From NCBI GenBank assembly GCA_947305555.1, contig CAMZDW010000002.1, forward strand, positions 1-64,000: a stretch of DNA of 64,000 bases, given 5' to 3'. The notes beneath the pieces were generated by a model. The model made no database searches and was not told the DNA's origin. It was given only the letters and a program-made list of their open reading frames with translations. Both the position numbers and the translations under genes were made by a program. The DNA is from an uncultured Elusimicrobium sp. (GTDB lineage: Bacteria > Elusimicrobiota > Elusimicrobia > Elusimicrobiales > Elusimicrobiaceae). Within the stretch, counting starts at the first letter, position 1; the number at the start of each line of letters is the position of its first letter. Below, piece by piece: positions 7,006-16,454 of the stretch.

Positions 7006-7815
7006 TTAGGCCTCATCAGATTCTTCCAACCCCCATTCCTCCGGTACGTTGAAAAAATAAACAAGCAGAACCGTCCATACACTCACGTGTAATAAAGAGA
7101 AGGCAAATATGTAGACAAATACAATCTTACTAGATAGTTTCACTTCCCAACTATCTAAGAAAGCCGCCGGAGCCCACGCAATCAAGAAAACAATAATTCC
7201 CAATACAAACCAGTAGGATGGACAGTTTTTGATTAACAACCAACCTGTTTTAAAAACCTTAGATTTTGGTTTACTGATGGCATAGGCAAAGGCATACCAC
7301 ACCAGGCTAACCAACCACATCGCCGTTACAAATCCTTCACCCGGTAGAGAAGTAAATGGTTGAGGCATAAGGTACAAACAACTATATTCTTTAATGGGAG
7401 TACAGCATAAGCTAATAAGAACTCCCAACAACACTTGCCACAGCAATAAACGCCACAAAACATTCCAACTGACCCTTGCCACGCCATTCCAACCGCCATT
7501 AGTACCTTGTACTTCATCAAGCACTTTATACATGAACAGCAAAACCACAAAATCCAATATAGCTACCGAAGTTACCAAATAAAAAATATTTAACAGGTCT
7601 TTTACCGCCTCATACAAAGGCAATTGATCTGATAGATAGCGTAAAGCCAACGTCCAACTGAGCATTTTACCCACTATCACGCCAAATATCGCCGGATAAC
7701 ACTCAAATACAAAACTAAATCCTACAGCTATAGCTATCCACCACCATAGCACCGTAGACCCTGCTGGCAAAACTACTTCTTCCAAACAAACATCCTGGAT
7801 CCATTTTTTAAACAT
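7006..7815 (-). CDS. Polytopic membrane protein of unknown function (269 aa)
   Basis: About six hydrophobic segments are visible, for example VLWWWIAIAVGFSFVF near the start, a long run ending in FVVLLFMY, and a C-terminal pair around WFVLGIIVFLIAWAP and IFAFSLLHVSVWTVLLVYFF. The layout resembles DUF4013/YesL-like polytopic proteins in general form, but no diagnostic motif is present and I do not assign a family. It follows the 1126-aa exported protein on the same strand with a 43-nt gap, so the two are probably co-transcribed. The start is supported by a weak AGAAG ribosome binding site. Confidence 0.7.
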   Translation of the reverse strand: MFKKWIQDVCLEEVVLPAGSTVLWWWIAIAVGFSFVFECYPAIFGVIVGKMLSWTLALRYLSDQLPLYEAVKDLLNIFYLVTSVAILDFVVLLFMYKVLDEVQGTNGGWNGVARVSWNVLWRLLLWQVLLGVLISLCCTPIKEYSCLYLMPQPFTSLPGEGFVTAMWLVSLVWYAFAYAISKPKSKVFKTGWLLIKNCPSYWFVLGIIVFLIAWAPAAFLDSWEVKLSSKIVFVYIFAFSLLHVSVWTVLLVYFFNVPEEWGLEESDEA

Positions 7816-7858
7816 AATCGCTTCTTTTTTCTACTTGGTAAAATCTCTTTATTCTTAT

Positions 7859-10800
7859 TTACCACGTTACCTGGTGCATACGATACACCTTTGTTAAGTC
7901 TATCGGATTAAATAATCCGCGATAAGGCCCCACCTGCAAAGCGCCTTTTTCTCTCCAAGCAAGGGCAATTGCATCCTCGACCTCTTTGGTCTTTTCTTTC
8001 TTGTCTATCCTAAGCGGAATGGAACACGTAATTTGCGCTATAAAATCTTTCTTCTGTATTTTGTCCCATACGACAACCTCATAATAAACATGTAGCGTAG
8101 GTGGCAACGTAACGCCCCTGGGCATTTGCCTAAATTTGCCCCAGGTCACATGCGCTTTTACTGAAAGGGCTTCGCCCTCTCCCCGGGTGACCAAAAAGAC
8201 GAGCTTCTTTATTCCGTTAATATGGGACGCACTTGTTATATTTTTAGAAAGTTCTTTAAAGTCTATCGATTTGATTTTCCCCTTCGGATCCTTTACAAAA
8301 GGAAGTGGGATAGTCTCCTTCGAAAGGTCGAATTTTTCTGTAAGGCCCAGGTTTTCCGCCATAGTATACCGTTCCACCAGATTAATATCTCTTTCCACAA
8401 TCACGATTGGATCAACATCTAGCCATTTCCACCAAATTGTTTTAAATTTCAAATCGGGGCTATTGAGCATGGCTCTAGCCAACGATTTTTCCAAACTACC
8501 GCTCATCGCTAGCTGATTACGATAAATTCCTTGTAAAAATTTCTTTCTCCAAATTTCCGGCAAAGCCATATTTCTGGTAGGGTAGGGATGGAGAAAATCA
8601 AGAATTTGCGAAAATCTTTTTGTATCCGTATATATGCCAAGAAGATTTACCTCCGTCTTGGAACGAAGTAGTTCCTCAGCTAAAAATTCATCTTGCGATA
8701 CCAATGACTGAAATTGCCGGATTGCCATCTCCACATTTGGATTTTCTCTACACAAAAGTCTCAATCCTTCCTGGAAACCACGCGAAGGAGGATTATTTCC
8801 CACCAGGGAAGAGGTTGAAGATAACAAAGTTTCTACCCCTTCTTCATTCAAAATACCTTCTTCCTTTAGCAAGTACACAATGTTTCTTATATTTTCATCG
8901 CCCACCATTAATTGAGCTGTATTCAAATCAAGTTGCCACACAACCCGGGCTGCTACAGTGGGCTCCCATCTTCTTTGGGTGGGAAACTCATATTCATTAT
9001 AAAGTATTCCCGTCATAAACCAAGGGGTCATCTTTCTCACGCGTATCCCTAAACTGGCCAAGTTGGCTACGGCATCTTTAAAATTTTCACCCGATTTAAC
9101 TCGAGAAATCAAGGCTTTTCCAATCATTTCATAACTTTCTATTCCTAATCCAAAAGCTCTTGCCACGGTTCTAATACCGTCTTCTGCTGTGCGTTTTAGC
9201 AAGTTATAATGTGCCGGCTCTACTATTCCCGTCCAAACTTCATCCATTTTGGATTGCTCAATCACAGGCTCCACATCGTTTAAATGAGTTTTTTTCGGGG
9301 GTGTTCCTCCACGAGAATTTCCTTCTGTTAATCCTTCTTCTTGAGAAGTGGAATTTGTTTCGGTTGGCTCAACACTTTTGCTAGGCATCTCCATATTTAG
9401 ATGGCTAGTTTTCATGGGATCTATATGGATGGGGAGGCCCGTTCCTTTCGTAGCAACGGAAACAGTTCCGACTTCTTTTTCGCCTTTTTTCTTTTCTTCT
9501 TCTTTAGGTTTTTTTTGTAAATATGAAACCGCTTTTTTTGCTTTTTCGACCTCAATTTTTGCCCACTTTTGGGAACTTTCAAATTGTGTAAGCTTGGCCG
9601 TCTGCTTGATAAAACGCCAACCTCCATAAACACTTACCGGTTCTCCCGCTTGGAGAAGTTTTATCTTTTTTGTTGGATTGTTAATAGCACGAACGGGGGA
9701 TATTCCCAATTTCACAATACCCTCCACAGCCAGCACGGTATGCACACTAGAGGGAAGACTATAAATAGCTCGTATGCCTTGTCCCTTGGTAACAAAAACA
9801 GGCCAGGAATGTTGACATAATGTAGAAGAAGAGGCCCCGTTCTTACATGTGTAATTTTGTTCTTGGCCATTAACTTCTTTTGTAGGGACTTCCCCTCCAA
9901 ACGAATAATATCCCAACGCAATCAAATTATTCATATAGGCAGCCGTTTTTGACTCCAGGTTATACATTCCCCTCCCATAGGAACGCCGCAAAAAAGCCAA
10001 TAGGTACCTATTGTTATCTTCCTTAAATTGTTCGGGAGCATACCCCGTAGAAAAAACTCCTATTATAAAGGGATATAAAGGATCAAAGAGGGCTTCGCAG
10101 GAATAGGTCTGCGATTGTTGAACATTCTTCTGATTAGAACCAGGCGGGGACATTTTTTCTTCAGCTATTTTTGCTCCGTCACAATAATCATCTGCATAAT
10201 TTGCCCAGCCTTCCGTGTCCTTATGGTTCTCAACGGCCTTCACATAATCCCAGAGTGTTTGTTTTCCCTTTTTTTGGTTTAATAATAAGCCTACGGCTTG
10301 ATCCAAACTCTGTTTGATCCACTCATTTTTCCCTTGTTTTGCTATAAAACCCAACTCTCGTCCCAAGTCAACCCACGCGTTAAAATAGTTTCCGTATCCT
10401 CCCGCCCGATAGTAACTGGAATCTTTTCCCCTCGCCCAAACGTCTTCTGAAACAGGGGCAGCAAAGAATCCAGAAAGCGCAAAAACACCTGCTACATTCC
10501 ATGCCGAAAAATCTCGTTCAAAAGACAGTTCTCCCGAATTTCCATCCCCTAACAAAAATGGCATAATTAAGTGGATAATAGCAGCAGCTGCCGGGCCTTT
10601 GGCCCCAGCCTCAATCAAGGCTTTAAGTTTAGCTTGGTTTTTTTGTGGTCCTGTTAAATCCCCAAAAATCCCCCCTAATGCATCTGCCGCTTTTAAAGTA
10701 GCTTCACAAGCAGATTTATTTGGTGTTTTTTCTCCTTGAAAATTACAGGCATTAGGGTCAATCAAGTTATTTAAAAACTGAAAACTTTGTTCACGCAGGG

Positions 10801-11239
10801 CACTACTTAAAGAATCAAAATAACTAGGCAATAAAAGAATTAAATATTCTTTTGCTTCGTCCCTCATTTTTTGATTTGCTTGTAAATTTCCCCCTTCAAA
10901 TACGGTTCCATCGTAAATAGAAAATAAGAATTCTATATTCTTTTCACCATTCGCTCTTTCCTCGTCGGTCATTACATACAGATCTTCTTTCCCAACTTTT
11001 TCGGGGAATACATCTGAAATATCCTTCTGCTTATTGATTTCTGCCTGAACGGACTGGATATAATTTTGTACTTGATTTAAAAATTTCTGTATTGCCGCAG
11101 AAGTCGTTTCGGGGTCAATTTCTTGCGCTATTTGCCCAGCAGCTTGCCTGGCAGTAAAGGCAGATACGACCGCATGTACCGGCATTACTTGCGTAACAAA
11201 GAAACAGCCAACAAGAATTACTCTAATCAGTCTTCTCAT
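7859..11239 (-). CDS. Large exported protein of unknown function (1126 aa)
   Basis: The start at 11239 is chosen because it opens a Sec signal peptide (MRRLIRVILVGCFFVTQVMPVHA). An in-frame extension of 40 residues upstream lacks such a feature. The first half (residues 25-560) is alpha-helical in character, with several paired cysteines typical of an exported protein. A charged K/E-rich stretch and a low-complexity T/S/P/E-rich linker follow (roughly 590-670). The C-terminal half (670-1126) is a separate globular region with many aromatic and charged residues. I recognise no enzymatic motif. It forms a unit with the membrane protein at 7006-7815 and is preceded on the same strand by a 42-aa lipoprotein. 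It may be a lineage-specific envelope protein. Confidence 0.75.
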   Translation of the reverse strand: MRRLIRVILVGCFFVTQVMPVHAVVSAFTARQAAGQIAQEIDPETTSAAIQKFLNQVQNYIQSVQAEINKQKDISDVFPEKVGKEDLYVMTDEERANGEKNIEFLFSIYDGTVFEGGNLQANQKMRDEAKEYLILLLPSYFDSLSSALREQSFQFLNNLIDPNACNFQGEKTPNKSACEATLKAADALGGIFGDLTGPQKNQAKLKALIEAGAKGPAAAAIIHLIMPFLLGDGNSGELSFERDFSAWNVAGVFALSGFFAAPVSEDVWARGKDSSYYRAGGYGNYFNAWVDLGRELGFIAKQGKNEWIKQSLDQAVGLLLNQKKGKQTLWDYVKAVENHKDTEGWANYADDYCDGAKIAEEKMSPPGSNQKNVQQSQTYSCEALFDPLYPFIIGVFSTGYAPEQFKEDNNRYLLAFLRRSYGRGMYNLESKTAAYMNNLIALGYYSFGGEVPTKEVNGQEQNYTCKNGASSSTLCQHSWPVFVTKGQGIRAIYSLPSSVHTVLAVEGIVKLGISPVRAINNPTKKIKLLQAGEPVSVYGGWRFIKQTAKLTQFESSQKWAKIEVEKAKKAVSYLQKKPKEEEKKKGEKEVGTVSVATKGTGLPIHIDPMKTSHLNMEMPSKSVEPTETNSTSQEEGLTEGNSRGGTPPKKTHLNDVEPVIEQSKMDEVWTGIVEPAHYNLLKRTAEDGIRTVARAFGLGIESYEMIGKALISRVKSGENFKDAVANLASLGIRVRKMTPWFMTGILYNEYEFPTQRRWEPTVAARVVWQLDLNTAQLMVGDENIRNIVYLLKEEGILNEEGVETLLSSTSSLVGNNPPSRGFQEGLRLLCRENPNVEMAIRQFQSLVSQDEFLAEELLRSKTEVNLLGIYTDTKRFSQILDFLHPYPTRNMALPEIWRKKFLQGIYRNQLAMSGSLEKSLARAMLNSPDLKFKTIWWKWLDVDPIVIVERDINLVERYTMAENLGLTEKFDLSKETIPLPFVKDPKGKIKSIDFKELSKNITSASHINGIKKLVFLVTRGEGEALSVKAHVTWGKFRQMPRGVTLPPTLHVYYEVVVWDKIQKKDFIAQITCSIPLRIDKKEKTKEVEDAIALAWREKGALQVGPYRGLFNPIDLTKVYRMHQVTW

Positions 11240-11372
11240 GTCAACACCCATGCAGAAATACGCTGCATCTACTTCTACTACTTTTGAAAAACTCAAAATT
11301 TTTGATAATAAATTAAAAGGAAAACGCTTGCCAACACATTCTTCACGGAAAACGCACAAATAAGAGAATTTA

Positions 11373-11501
11373 TTACGCTGGGTTATTATCTACAATTGCG
11401 ACTTTGCCTCCCGGCTCCTCCGTCTGGGGGCCTTCTACGGCGCAAGCGCCTAATAGCAAACTGGTCGCTAATAAAAAAATCATCATTTTTAATATTTTCA
11501 T
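11373..11501 (-). CDS. Small lipoprotein (42 aa)
   Basis: This short gene reads MKILKMMIFLLATSLLLGAC and then a 22-residue polar tail ending in VDNNPA. It has a basic N-terminus, a hydrophobic core and a lipobox L-L-G-A-C with the cysteine at position 20, so it should be lipidated and cleaved by signal peptidase II. An AAAGGGA ribosome binding site lies about 6 nt before this ATG, and a second in-frame ATG directly precedes it. TACAAT and TATGAT boxes lie upstream on the minus strand. The mature peptide would be only about 23 residues, similar in scale to entericidin-like lipoproteins. It precedes the 1126-aa exported protein by 133 nt. Confidence 0.7.
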   Translation of the reverse strand: MKILKMMIFLLATSLLLGACAVEGPQTEEPGGKVAIVDNNPA

Positions 11502-11653
11502 CATTTTCCCTTTATGAAATGATACTCTCTCATTATTTTGATTGTATCATAATTTCTTATGCGGCTAGGGATTTTTCCCTATACACTTTTAGTTTGTTTG
11601 ATAGATCTCAAATGGGATTTTTAGTAGCGTGGAATCTTTGAATATGCTTAAAT

Positions 11654-14383
11654 GTGTCCATGGAACAAACCCTTCACTTCCGTGGTACTTGGCGCACATA
11701 TCAACAGCGCATTTTGGATAGCCTGGCCTTGCACCTGGCAGATAATAAAATTCATATCGTAGCAGCTCCCGGAGCAGGCAAAACCACCTTGGGGCTGGAA
11801 GTGATTGCTCGTTTAAACCGCCCGGCCTTAATTTTGGTGCCCACAATTACAATCCGCGCCCAGTGGAAGCAGCGGCTCATTGCTTCTTTTTTAACTTCTT
11901 CCCAAGAAGATCTTGTGTCCACCAATATACGAAAACCGCGCTTTATTACCATTACAACCTATCAGGCCCTGCTGGCTGCCTTTTGCGGGAAAGAGGAACC
12001 TCTAGAAAAAGAAGAAGCGGAGGAACTCCTTCTGGAAGAGGAACAAGAAGCCACGTACGATTTCCCCCGTTTTAACAAAGAAAAAGCGGATGAAATCGTT
12101 CAACTATTAAAAGAGGCCCATATTGATTTGCTATGTTTTGATGAAGCTCACCATTTGCGTAACGAATGGTGGAAAGCCCTAATGTATCTGATAGACACGC
12201 TGTCTCCTAAACAAACCATTTCGTTAACAGCTACTCCCCCCTACGATGCCGATACCACCGAATGGGAGCGCTATAGCAGTTTGTGTGGCTCTATTGACGA
12301 AACCATCTCGATTCCGGAACTTGTACAACATGGGGACTTATGCCCTCATCAAGATTTTATTCATTTTTCACTACTTCGCAAAGAAGAGTCGGAAGAAATC
12401 CGCAAAAGTCTTCAACGCATCGCCTCTTTTATGACTCATCTCCTGGAAAATCGAGAGCTTATTCAAGCGGTGCAAAATTATCTAGCGCAAGCAACCGAAG
12501 AAACTCTATTGGATGAGCCCAAAACCAGTGTTGCGCTTTCTTCCTTTTTAAAGAAAGCCGGGCAACCGATTCCGTCTTCTTTTTTGCGTTTATTTTTTGA
12601 TTTTAAAGAATGGTTGATTCCCTCCTTCAAAGAAGAATATCAAAAATTATTTCTTTCGTTCATTTTATGCAAGCAAGATGCCTCTTTCTATCAAGATAAC
12701 AAGGAACTCCTGGAAGACCTAATGGCCAAAGCCAAGGCGGCCGGAATATTCATGAACAGAGCCATTTACTTGGGGGACAGTGCTAAAATTAAACGTCAAA
12801 TTGCCAACAGTTTAGGAAAGCTCGATTCTATCAAGGAAATTGTGGAATTGGAGGTCGAGGCCTTAGGGCCCAAATTGCGTTTAGTCATTTTAGCCGATTA
12901 TATTAAATACGACGTAACCGACTGTTCCGCTCTGGGTGTAATACCTATATGGCAAACACTCAAGGAAAGGCAGGATATTATCCTGGGGGTACTCACAGGA
13001 ACCATTATTTTATTGCCTCAAACGGTGCTCCCTGAATTTGAGAAACGCTTAGCCCAGGAAAAACTCACGGAATATGTATCCTTAAAAACTTTTGAACGGG
13101 ATGAGCACTATACTAAAATTACCATCTCCGGCAACAAAAAGGCCGCCATTGTACACTTGATTACCCAACTTTTTAACGAGGGTCATTTAACTACAATCGT
13201 TGGCACCCAAGCTTTGCTGGGAGAGGGATGGGATGCCCCCAGCATTAATTCTCTTATCTTATCCAGCACCGTCAGTTCGTATATGCTTTCTAACCAAATG
13301 CGCGGCCGGGCCATTCGTATTGATAAAAACAATCCGGATAAAGTGGCCAACATTTGGCATCTGGCTTCTATAAAAATACTGTCCGGTTGGGAACAATGGA
13401 AGCAACAGCTGCCTTCCGCTTCCAAGACAGATTTTGAACCCATTTTTCAGTTGTTTGATTTTATGCAATTAGAACAACGTTTTAAAGGGTACGAAGCTCC
13501 GTCCCTTGCGGCACCCTACTCTATTGAAAATGGGATAGACCGTATTTTACCCTCCTCGCTTAAAATGTCTTGGGCAGTGCGGCCTCCTGAAGAAAGAGAC
13601 TTTATCAGTCTCAATCCTTTCATGATGGAACGGGCAAAGAGCCGCACTTGGACTAGAGAACTATGGGACCGAGGATTTGTAAAAGCCTATAATGCTCCTG
13701 AAAAGTCCCTTCGCACCGGAGTCAACGCAACCATCAAAATGACTTCCTTTTACTATGTAGGTGGATATTGGCTAACTGTATTTTCCTACTCATTGTTAGC
13801 TTTTGCGTTGTCACTCCCTTTTCTGCAGATGCGCCTTTACCCAGCCGTTATCCTCTTTTTAATTGGACTCGTAATCGCACTTGCTAAACCTACTTATAAA
13901 TTCTTGCGTTGCTCCAGCCCGGAAAACATCATTCGCCAAATTGGTATTGTCGTTTTGGAAACATTAGCCGCTATGGGGCAAATTAAAACGAGCTTGCAAC
14001 GCGTGAATATTAAATGCCAAAAACACCCAACCGGCAGTGTATTTTTTTCCGTGGGAAACGTTTCCCCGGAAGAAAACAATTTAATTATTAAATGTATGCG
14101 CGAAATCGTGGACCCCATTGAAAATCCCCGTTATATTTTTGTGCGCAAGGGTACACTAAGTCATTTTGTTACCTTGGATTATCACTCCGTACCGGCCATC
14201 ATTGGGCAAAAGAAAAAATATATTGATATTTTTAAAGGTTTATGGGAAAAATACATTGGGAGTTGCAAAATCATCTATACCCGTTCTTATGAAGGGCGCC
14301 GTCTCCTACTTAAAGCCAGACGAGCGGCGTTTTCTTCTCTTCAAAGAACGTCCAAAAGTAAAAAAATGAGCCGCTATGAATAA
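11654..14383 (+). CDS. SF2 DEAH-box helicase with a C-terminal transmembrane hairpin (909 aa)
   Basis: The N-terminal two thirds are a superfamily 2 helicase/ATPase. Motif I AAPGAGKTT is at residues 37-45, the ILVPT and ITTYQALL segments follow, DEAHH is near 163, motif III-like LTATPP is near 190, and the QMRGRAIR motif VI is near 547. A long helical insertion separates the two RecA lobes (about 230-400). Near residues 697-750 two adjacent hydrophobic stretches (YWLTVFSYSLLAFALSLPF and YPAVILFLIGLVIALA) predict a membrane hairpin. A domain of about 150 residues follows. The start may be the GTG at 11654 or the ATG at 11660; neither has a Shine-Dalgarno. A membrane-tethered SF2 ATPase is unusual. 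A role in DNA uptake, phage defence or envelope-coupled nucleic acid handling is speculation. Confidence 0.8.
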   Translation: MSMEQTLHFRGTWRTYQQRILDSLALHLADNKIHIVAAPGAGKTTLGLEVIARLNRPALILVPTITIRAQWKQRLIASFLTSSQEDLVSTNIRKPRFITITTYQALLAAFCGKEEPLEKEEAEELLLEEEQEATYDFPRFNKEKADEIVQLLKEAHIDLLCFDEAHHLRNEWWKALMYLIDTLSPKQTISLTATPPYDADTTEWERYSSLCGSIDETISIPELVQHGDLCPHQDFIHFSLLRKEESEEIRKSLQRIASFMTHLLENRELIQAVQNYLAQATEETLLDEPKTSVALSSFLKKAGQPIPSSFLRLFFDFKEWLIPSFKEEYQKLFLSFILCKQDASFYQDNKELLEDLMAKAKAAGIFMNRAIYLGDSAKIKRQIANSLGKLDSIKEIVELEVEALGPKLRLVILADYIKYDVTDCSALGVIPIWQTLKERQDIILGVLTGTIILLPQTVLPEFEKRLAQEKLTEYVSLKTFERDEHYTKITISGNKKAAIVHLITQLFNEGHLTTIVGTQALLGEGWDAPSINSLILSSTVSSYMLSNQMRGRAIRIDKNNPDKVANIWHLASIKILSGWEQWKQQLPSASKTDFEPIFQLFDFMQLEQRFKGYEAPSLAAPYSIENGIDRILPSSLKMSWAVRPPEERDFISLNPFMMERAKSRTWTRELWDRGFVKAYNAPEKSLRTGVNATIKMTSFYYVGGYWLTVFSYSLLAFALSLPFLQMRLYPAVILFLIGLVIALAKPTYKFLRCSSPENIIRQIGIVVLETLAAMGQIKTSLQRVNIKCQKHPTGSVFFSVGNVSPEENNLIIKCMREIVDPIENPRYIFVRKGTLSHFVTLDYHSVPAIIGQKKKYIDIFKGLWEKYIGSCKIIYTRSYEGRRLLLKARRAAFSSLQRTSKSKKMSRYE

Positions 14384-14446
14384 TGAAAGCAACGTCATAT
14401 GATAATTAAAATGGAGGTCGGTTTTTAGTCGATTTTGGAGGCACTT

Positions 14447-14938
14447 ATGAAAATAACTCTTTTCTTCGTTGTTTTGGGGATTGTCGTAGCGTTTGCGATA
14501 CTCATCTTCAAAATATTAAAAGAAACCGTTTCTCTCTTTTTCCCGGAAGATTATGCTTCCCTAAAAAAAATCTATCCCCATCCGCTGGAAAGTGTTCGTC
14601 ACGCATCAGGGGTACTATCGACCCGATTTCCTTTCCAATTTAAAAATGCGTTAAAAGTAGATATTTACGAAGATAAACTGATTGTAAGCTACCTGGGCAA
14701 AGGGGTTATTTTGCCTTATCACTTGTATGTTTTTAAGACATCCAAATTCTTCCTCATTCATCCTTTGACCATTGAAAATTTGCCCATTGCTTCCCAATCA
14801 GCCAACTTCTTTGGAAACATATTTTTGGGAAAGGCTTCTTTTGCAAACTTGACCATATACCTCTCCCAAAAACGCATAAATCGTATTTTACAACTAGCCC
14901 CAAAAGATGATTGTTTAACTAATAAGCCAGAGAATTAA
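14447..14938 (+). CDS. Membrane-anchored protein of unknown function (163 aa)
   Basis: The ATG at 14447 has a GGAGG ribosome binding site 5-6 nt upstream, so it is preferred over an in-frame TTG just before it. Residues 3-25 form a transmembrane helix (LFFVVLGIVVAFAILIFKIL). The remainder looks like a small beta-rich domain (VDIYEDKLIVSYLGKGVILPY, then FFLIHPLTIENLPIA), reminiscent of PH-like bacterial domains, though this is only an impression. It follows the membrane-tethered helicase by 63 nt and may be part of the same unit. Confidence 0.7.
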   Translation: MKITLFFVVLGIVVAFAILIFKILKETVSLFFPEDYASLKKIYPHPLESVRHASGVLSTRFPFQFKNALKVDIYEDKLIVSYLGKGVILPYHLYVFKTSKFFLIHPLTIENLPIASQSANFFGNIFLGKASFANLTIYLSQKRINRILQLAPKDDCLTNKPEN

Positions 14939-15405
14939 GATTCGTGGGCAGGAGCTTCTTGCTCTTGGAAGTAGGCTGCCAAAATGGCCGCCGCGCTTTT
15001 TACTTTATCCGGGCAAGGGCGTGCCCCGTAGTATGCAGTGGTGCGTTTTTCGGGCGTGGGAACACTGGGCCCAGGTGGCAAAGCAAGTAATTCACGGCAA
15101 ATGATAGAGCCGTTTTCCTCCTTAAAACGATTACATACTTCTTGAATCCGTGCATAAAAAGCGGCTTTTTGCTCGTGATTGGCGGGATCTTTCGGCGCAT
15201 ATTTTAAAGCCAGCGCCATACACATTCCGCTGACTGCACCGCAAACTTCACGTTGGCGTCCCAAACCACCCCCAAAGCAGGCGGAAAGCGTGAGCGCTGT
15301 TTGATCGTCCAGCCCAAAATCCCGGGCAAACGCCTCAAGTACCGCTTGGGCGCAATTATATCCGTTTAAAAATAGCTGTTTTGCTTGTTCACCTTTGTTT
15401 TCCAT
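14935..15405 (-). CDS. C-GCAxxG-C-C family protein (putative redox protein)
   Basis: This family is named for its conserved cysteine pattern. Here NCAQAV lies near residue 17, CFGGGLG near 43, then VCGAVSGMCMAL (the C-GA-xx-G-xxC core, about 54-65), and further cysteines in EVCNRF and SIICRELL. The 156-aa length is typical. Members are thought to be redox or metal-binding proteins and are common in anaerobes; the biochemical role is not established. The gene converges on its neighbour, overlapping the last codon at 14935-14938. Confidence 0.85.
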   Translation of the reverse strand: MENKGEQAKQLFLNGYNCAQAVLEAFARDFGLDDQTALTLSACFGGGLGRQREVCGAVSGMCMALALKYAPKDPANHEQKAAFYARIQEVCNRFKEENGSIICRELLALPPGPSVPTPEKRTTAYYGARPCPDKVKSAAAILAAYFQEQEAPAHES

Positions 15406-15445
15406 AACATCATCATAGCAAATTAAAAAACTTCGGGTAATTTGT

Positions 15446-15451
15446 TACAAT
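15446..15451 (+). promoter_or_regulatory. -10 box (TACAAT) immediately before a membrane protein start
   Basis: TACAAT ends 5 nt before the ATG at 15457 and no Shine-Dalgarno is present, consistent with a leaderless transcript. Confidence 0.45.
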
Positions 15452-15456
15452 AAATC

Positions 15457-16371
15457 ATGCGAATTAAAATCAAAACACCCGAGCAACATAACCACCAACT
15501 GATGTGGATTTGTTTGTGGATTACTTCTATTTTATTCGTGGCCGGATTTATTTGTCTCTACAATGGGGCGAATGGAGAGATAGCAACGGTAGCACAAACC
15601 GTACGAAACGGATTAGAAGCCGCCAGGCAGGAAGATCTTTGCCTCTTTTTTTGCGTGTTAGCGTTGGGAGCCGCCATCTGCCTGGGCCCGTTTGCCGCCG
15701 CATTTGCAATTCTGCGCTATTATTACAAGAATAAGGGTCTAGCCCAACTTACCTTCATGACTTTTTCACAAGAAGGACTGCTACTTGAAAGCAGCAACCC
15801 TGCCCAAACAAATTTTTTTCCCTATCAAGATACCCAGCTTGAAATGGAGGTTATTACTTATATCCGCCGAGGAAGAAAAGGCGCAGTTCGCCGATGTATT
15901 GACCGGATTACGCTTACCTTTCACTCTCCGGAAAAAGACCTGTCATTTAGTCAAGTAGGGGCTCTTCCTTTTATTTGCCAGGTATTGGATTTTGTACCAC
16001 GTTTTCAGCACTTTTCTGCTTATGTCCACTCCCGCAACTCATATCTTACCGACCCCATGGAAAAGGACTTGGTACAATATGTCAAAGATCAAATTCACAA
16101 TTATCGCACTTACGGAAAGATCCTGCGGTATTCCGTTTCTCAACGCAAAGAGGTTCGCCTGACCGGATGGATGCTTCTCATGGTAGGGATAGGATTGGTA
16201 ATTGTGTTGGGACCAATCCTGTACGATATGAAAAAAGCGGGGCATTTTCTCCTGCTCTTGGCGGTGTTAATCCCCTCTATCGTACTCTTCGGATTATCGT
16301 TCTCTTGCTTTTACCGGGTGCACCAAGACATACGTTTGGAAAAAGAAATAAAATCTTCCTCCGTTAGATAG
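15457..16371 (+). CDS. Membrane protein of unknown function (304 aa)
   Basis: Two N-terminal transmembrane helices (MWICLWITSILFVAGFICLY and LFFCVLALGAAICLGPFAAAFAIL) are followed by a soluble domain of about 100 residues. Two C-terminal helices follow (WMLLMVGIGLVIVLGPIL and FLLLLAVLIPSIVLFGLSF). No known family is recognised. It lies 83 nt upstream of the moxR-bat operon on the same strand but is separated from it by a TATAAT box, so a functional link is uncertain. Confidence 0.65.
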   Translation: MRIKIKTPEQHNHQLMWICLWITSILFVAGFICLYNGANGEIATVAQTVRNGLEAARQEDLCLFFCVLALGAAICLGPFAAAFAILRYYYKNKGLAQLTFMTFSQEGLLLESSNPAQTNFFPYQDTQLEMEVITYIRRGRKGAVRRCIDRITLTFHSPEKDLSFSQVGALPFICQVLDFVPRFQHFSAYVHSRNSYLTDPMEKDLVQYVKDQIHNYRTYGKILRYSVSQRKEVRLTGWMLLMVGIGLVIVLGPILYDMKKAGHFLLLLAVLIPSIVLFGLSFSCFYRVHQDIRLEKEIKSSSVR

Positions 16372-16407
16372 TCTAAAAAATCACTTCCAAACCTACAAAT
16401 GGTTTTC

Positions 16408-16413
16408 TATAAT
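16408..16413 (+). promoter_or_regulatory. -10 box (TATAAT) of the moxR-bat operon
   Basis: TATAAT lies about 41 nt upstream of the moxR ATG, which also has a GGGAGAG ribosome binding site. This is a conventional promoter with a leader, unlike the leaderless-type boxes nearby. Confidence 0.5.
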
Positions 16414-16454
16414 ATAGGAAATGCCACCTCTTTTGGTGCGCAAGGGAGAGTATT

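Noticed and set aside
9505..9530. A T8 run in the coding region of the 1126-aa exported protein as a possible phase-variable frameshift site
   Set aside because: The tract is short and lies in a low-complexity lysine-rich linker where A-rich codons are expected; the frame is intact.
11396..11641. An 81-codon plus-strand reading frame upstream of the helicase
   Set aside because: It overlaps the small lipoprotein gene on the other strand, has no Shine-Dalgarno and resembles no known protein.
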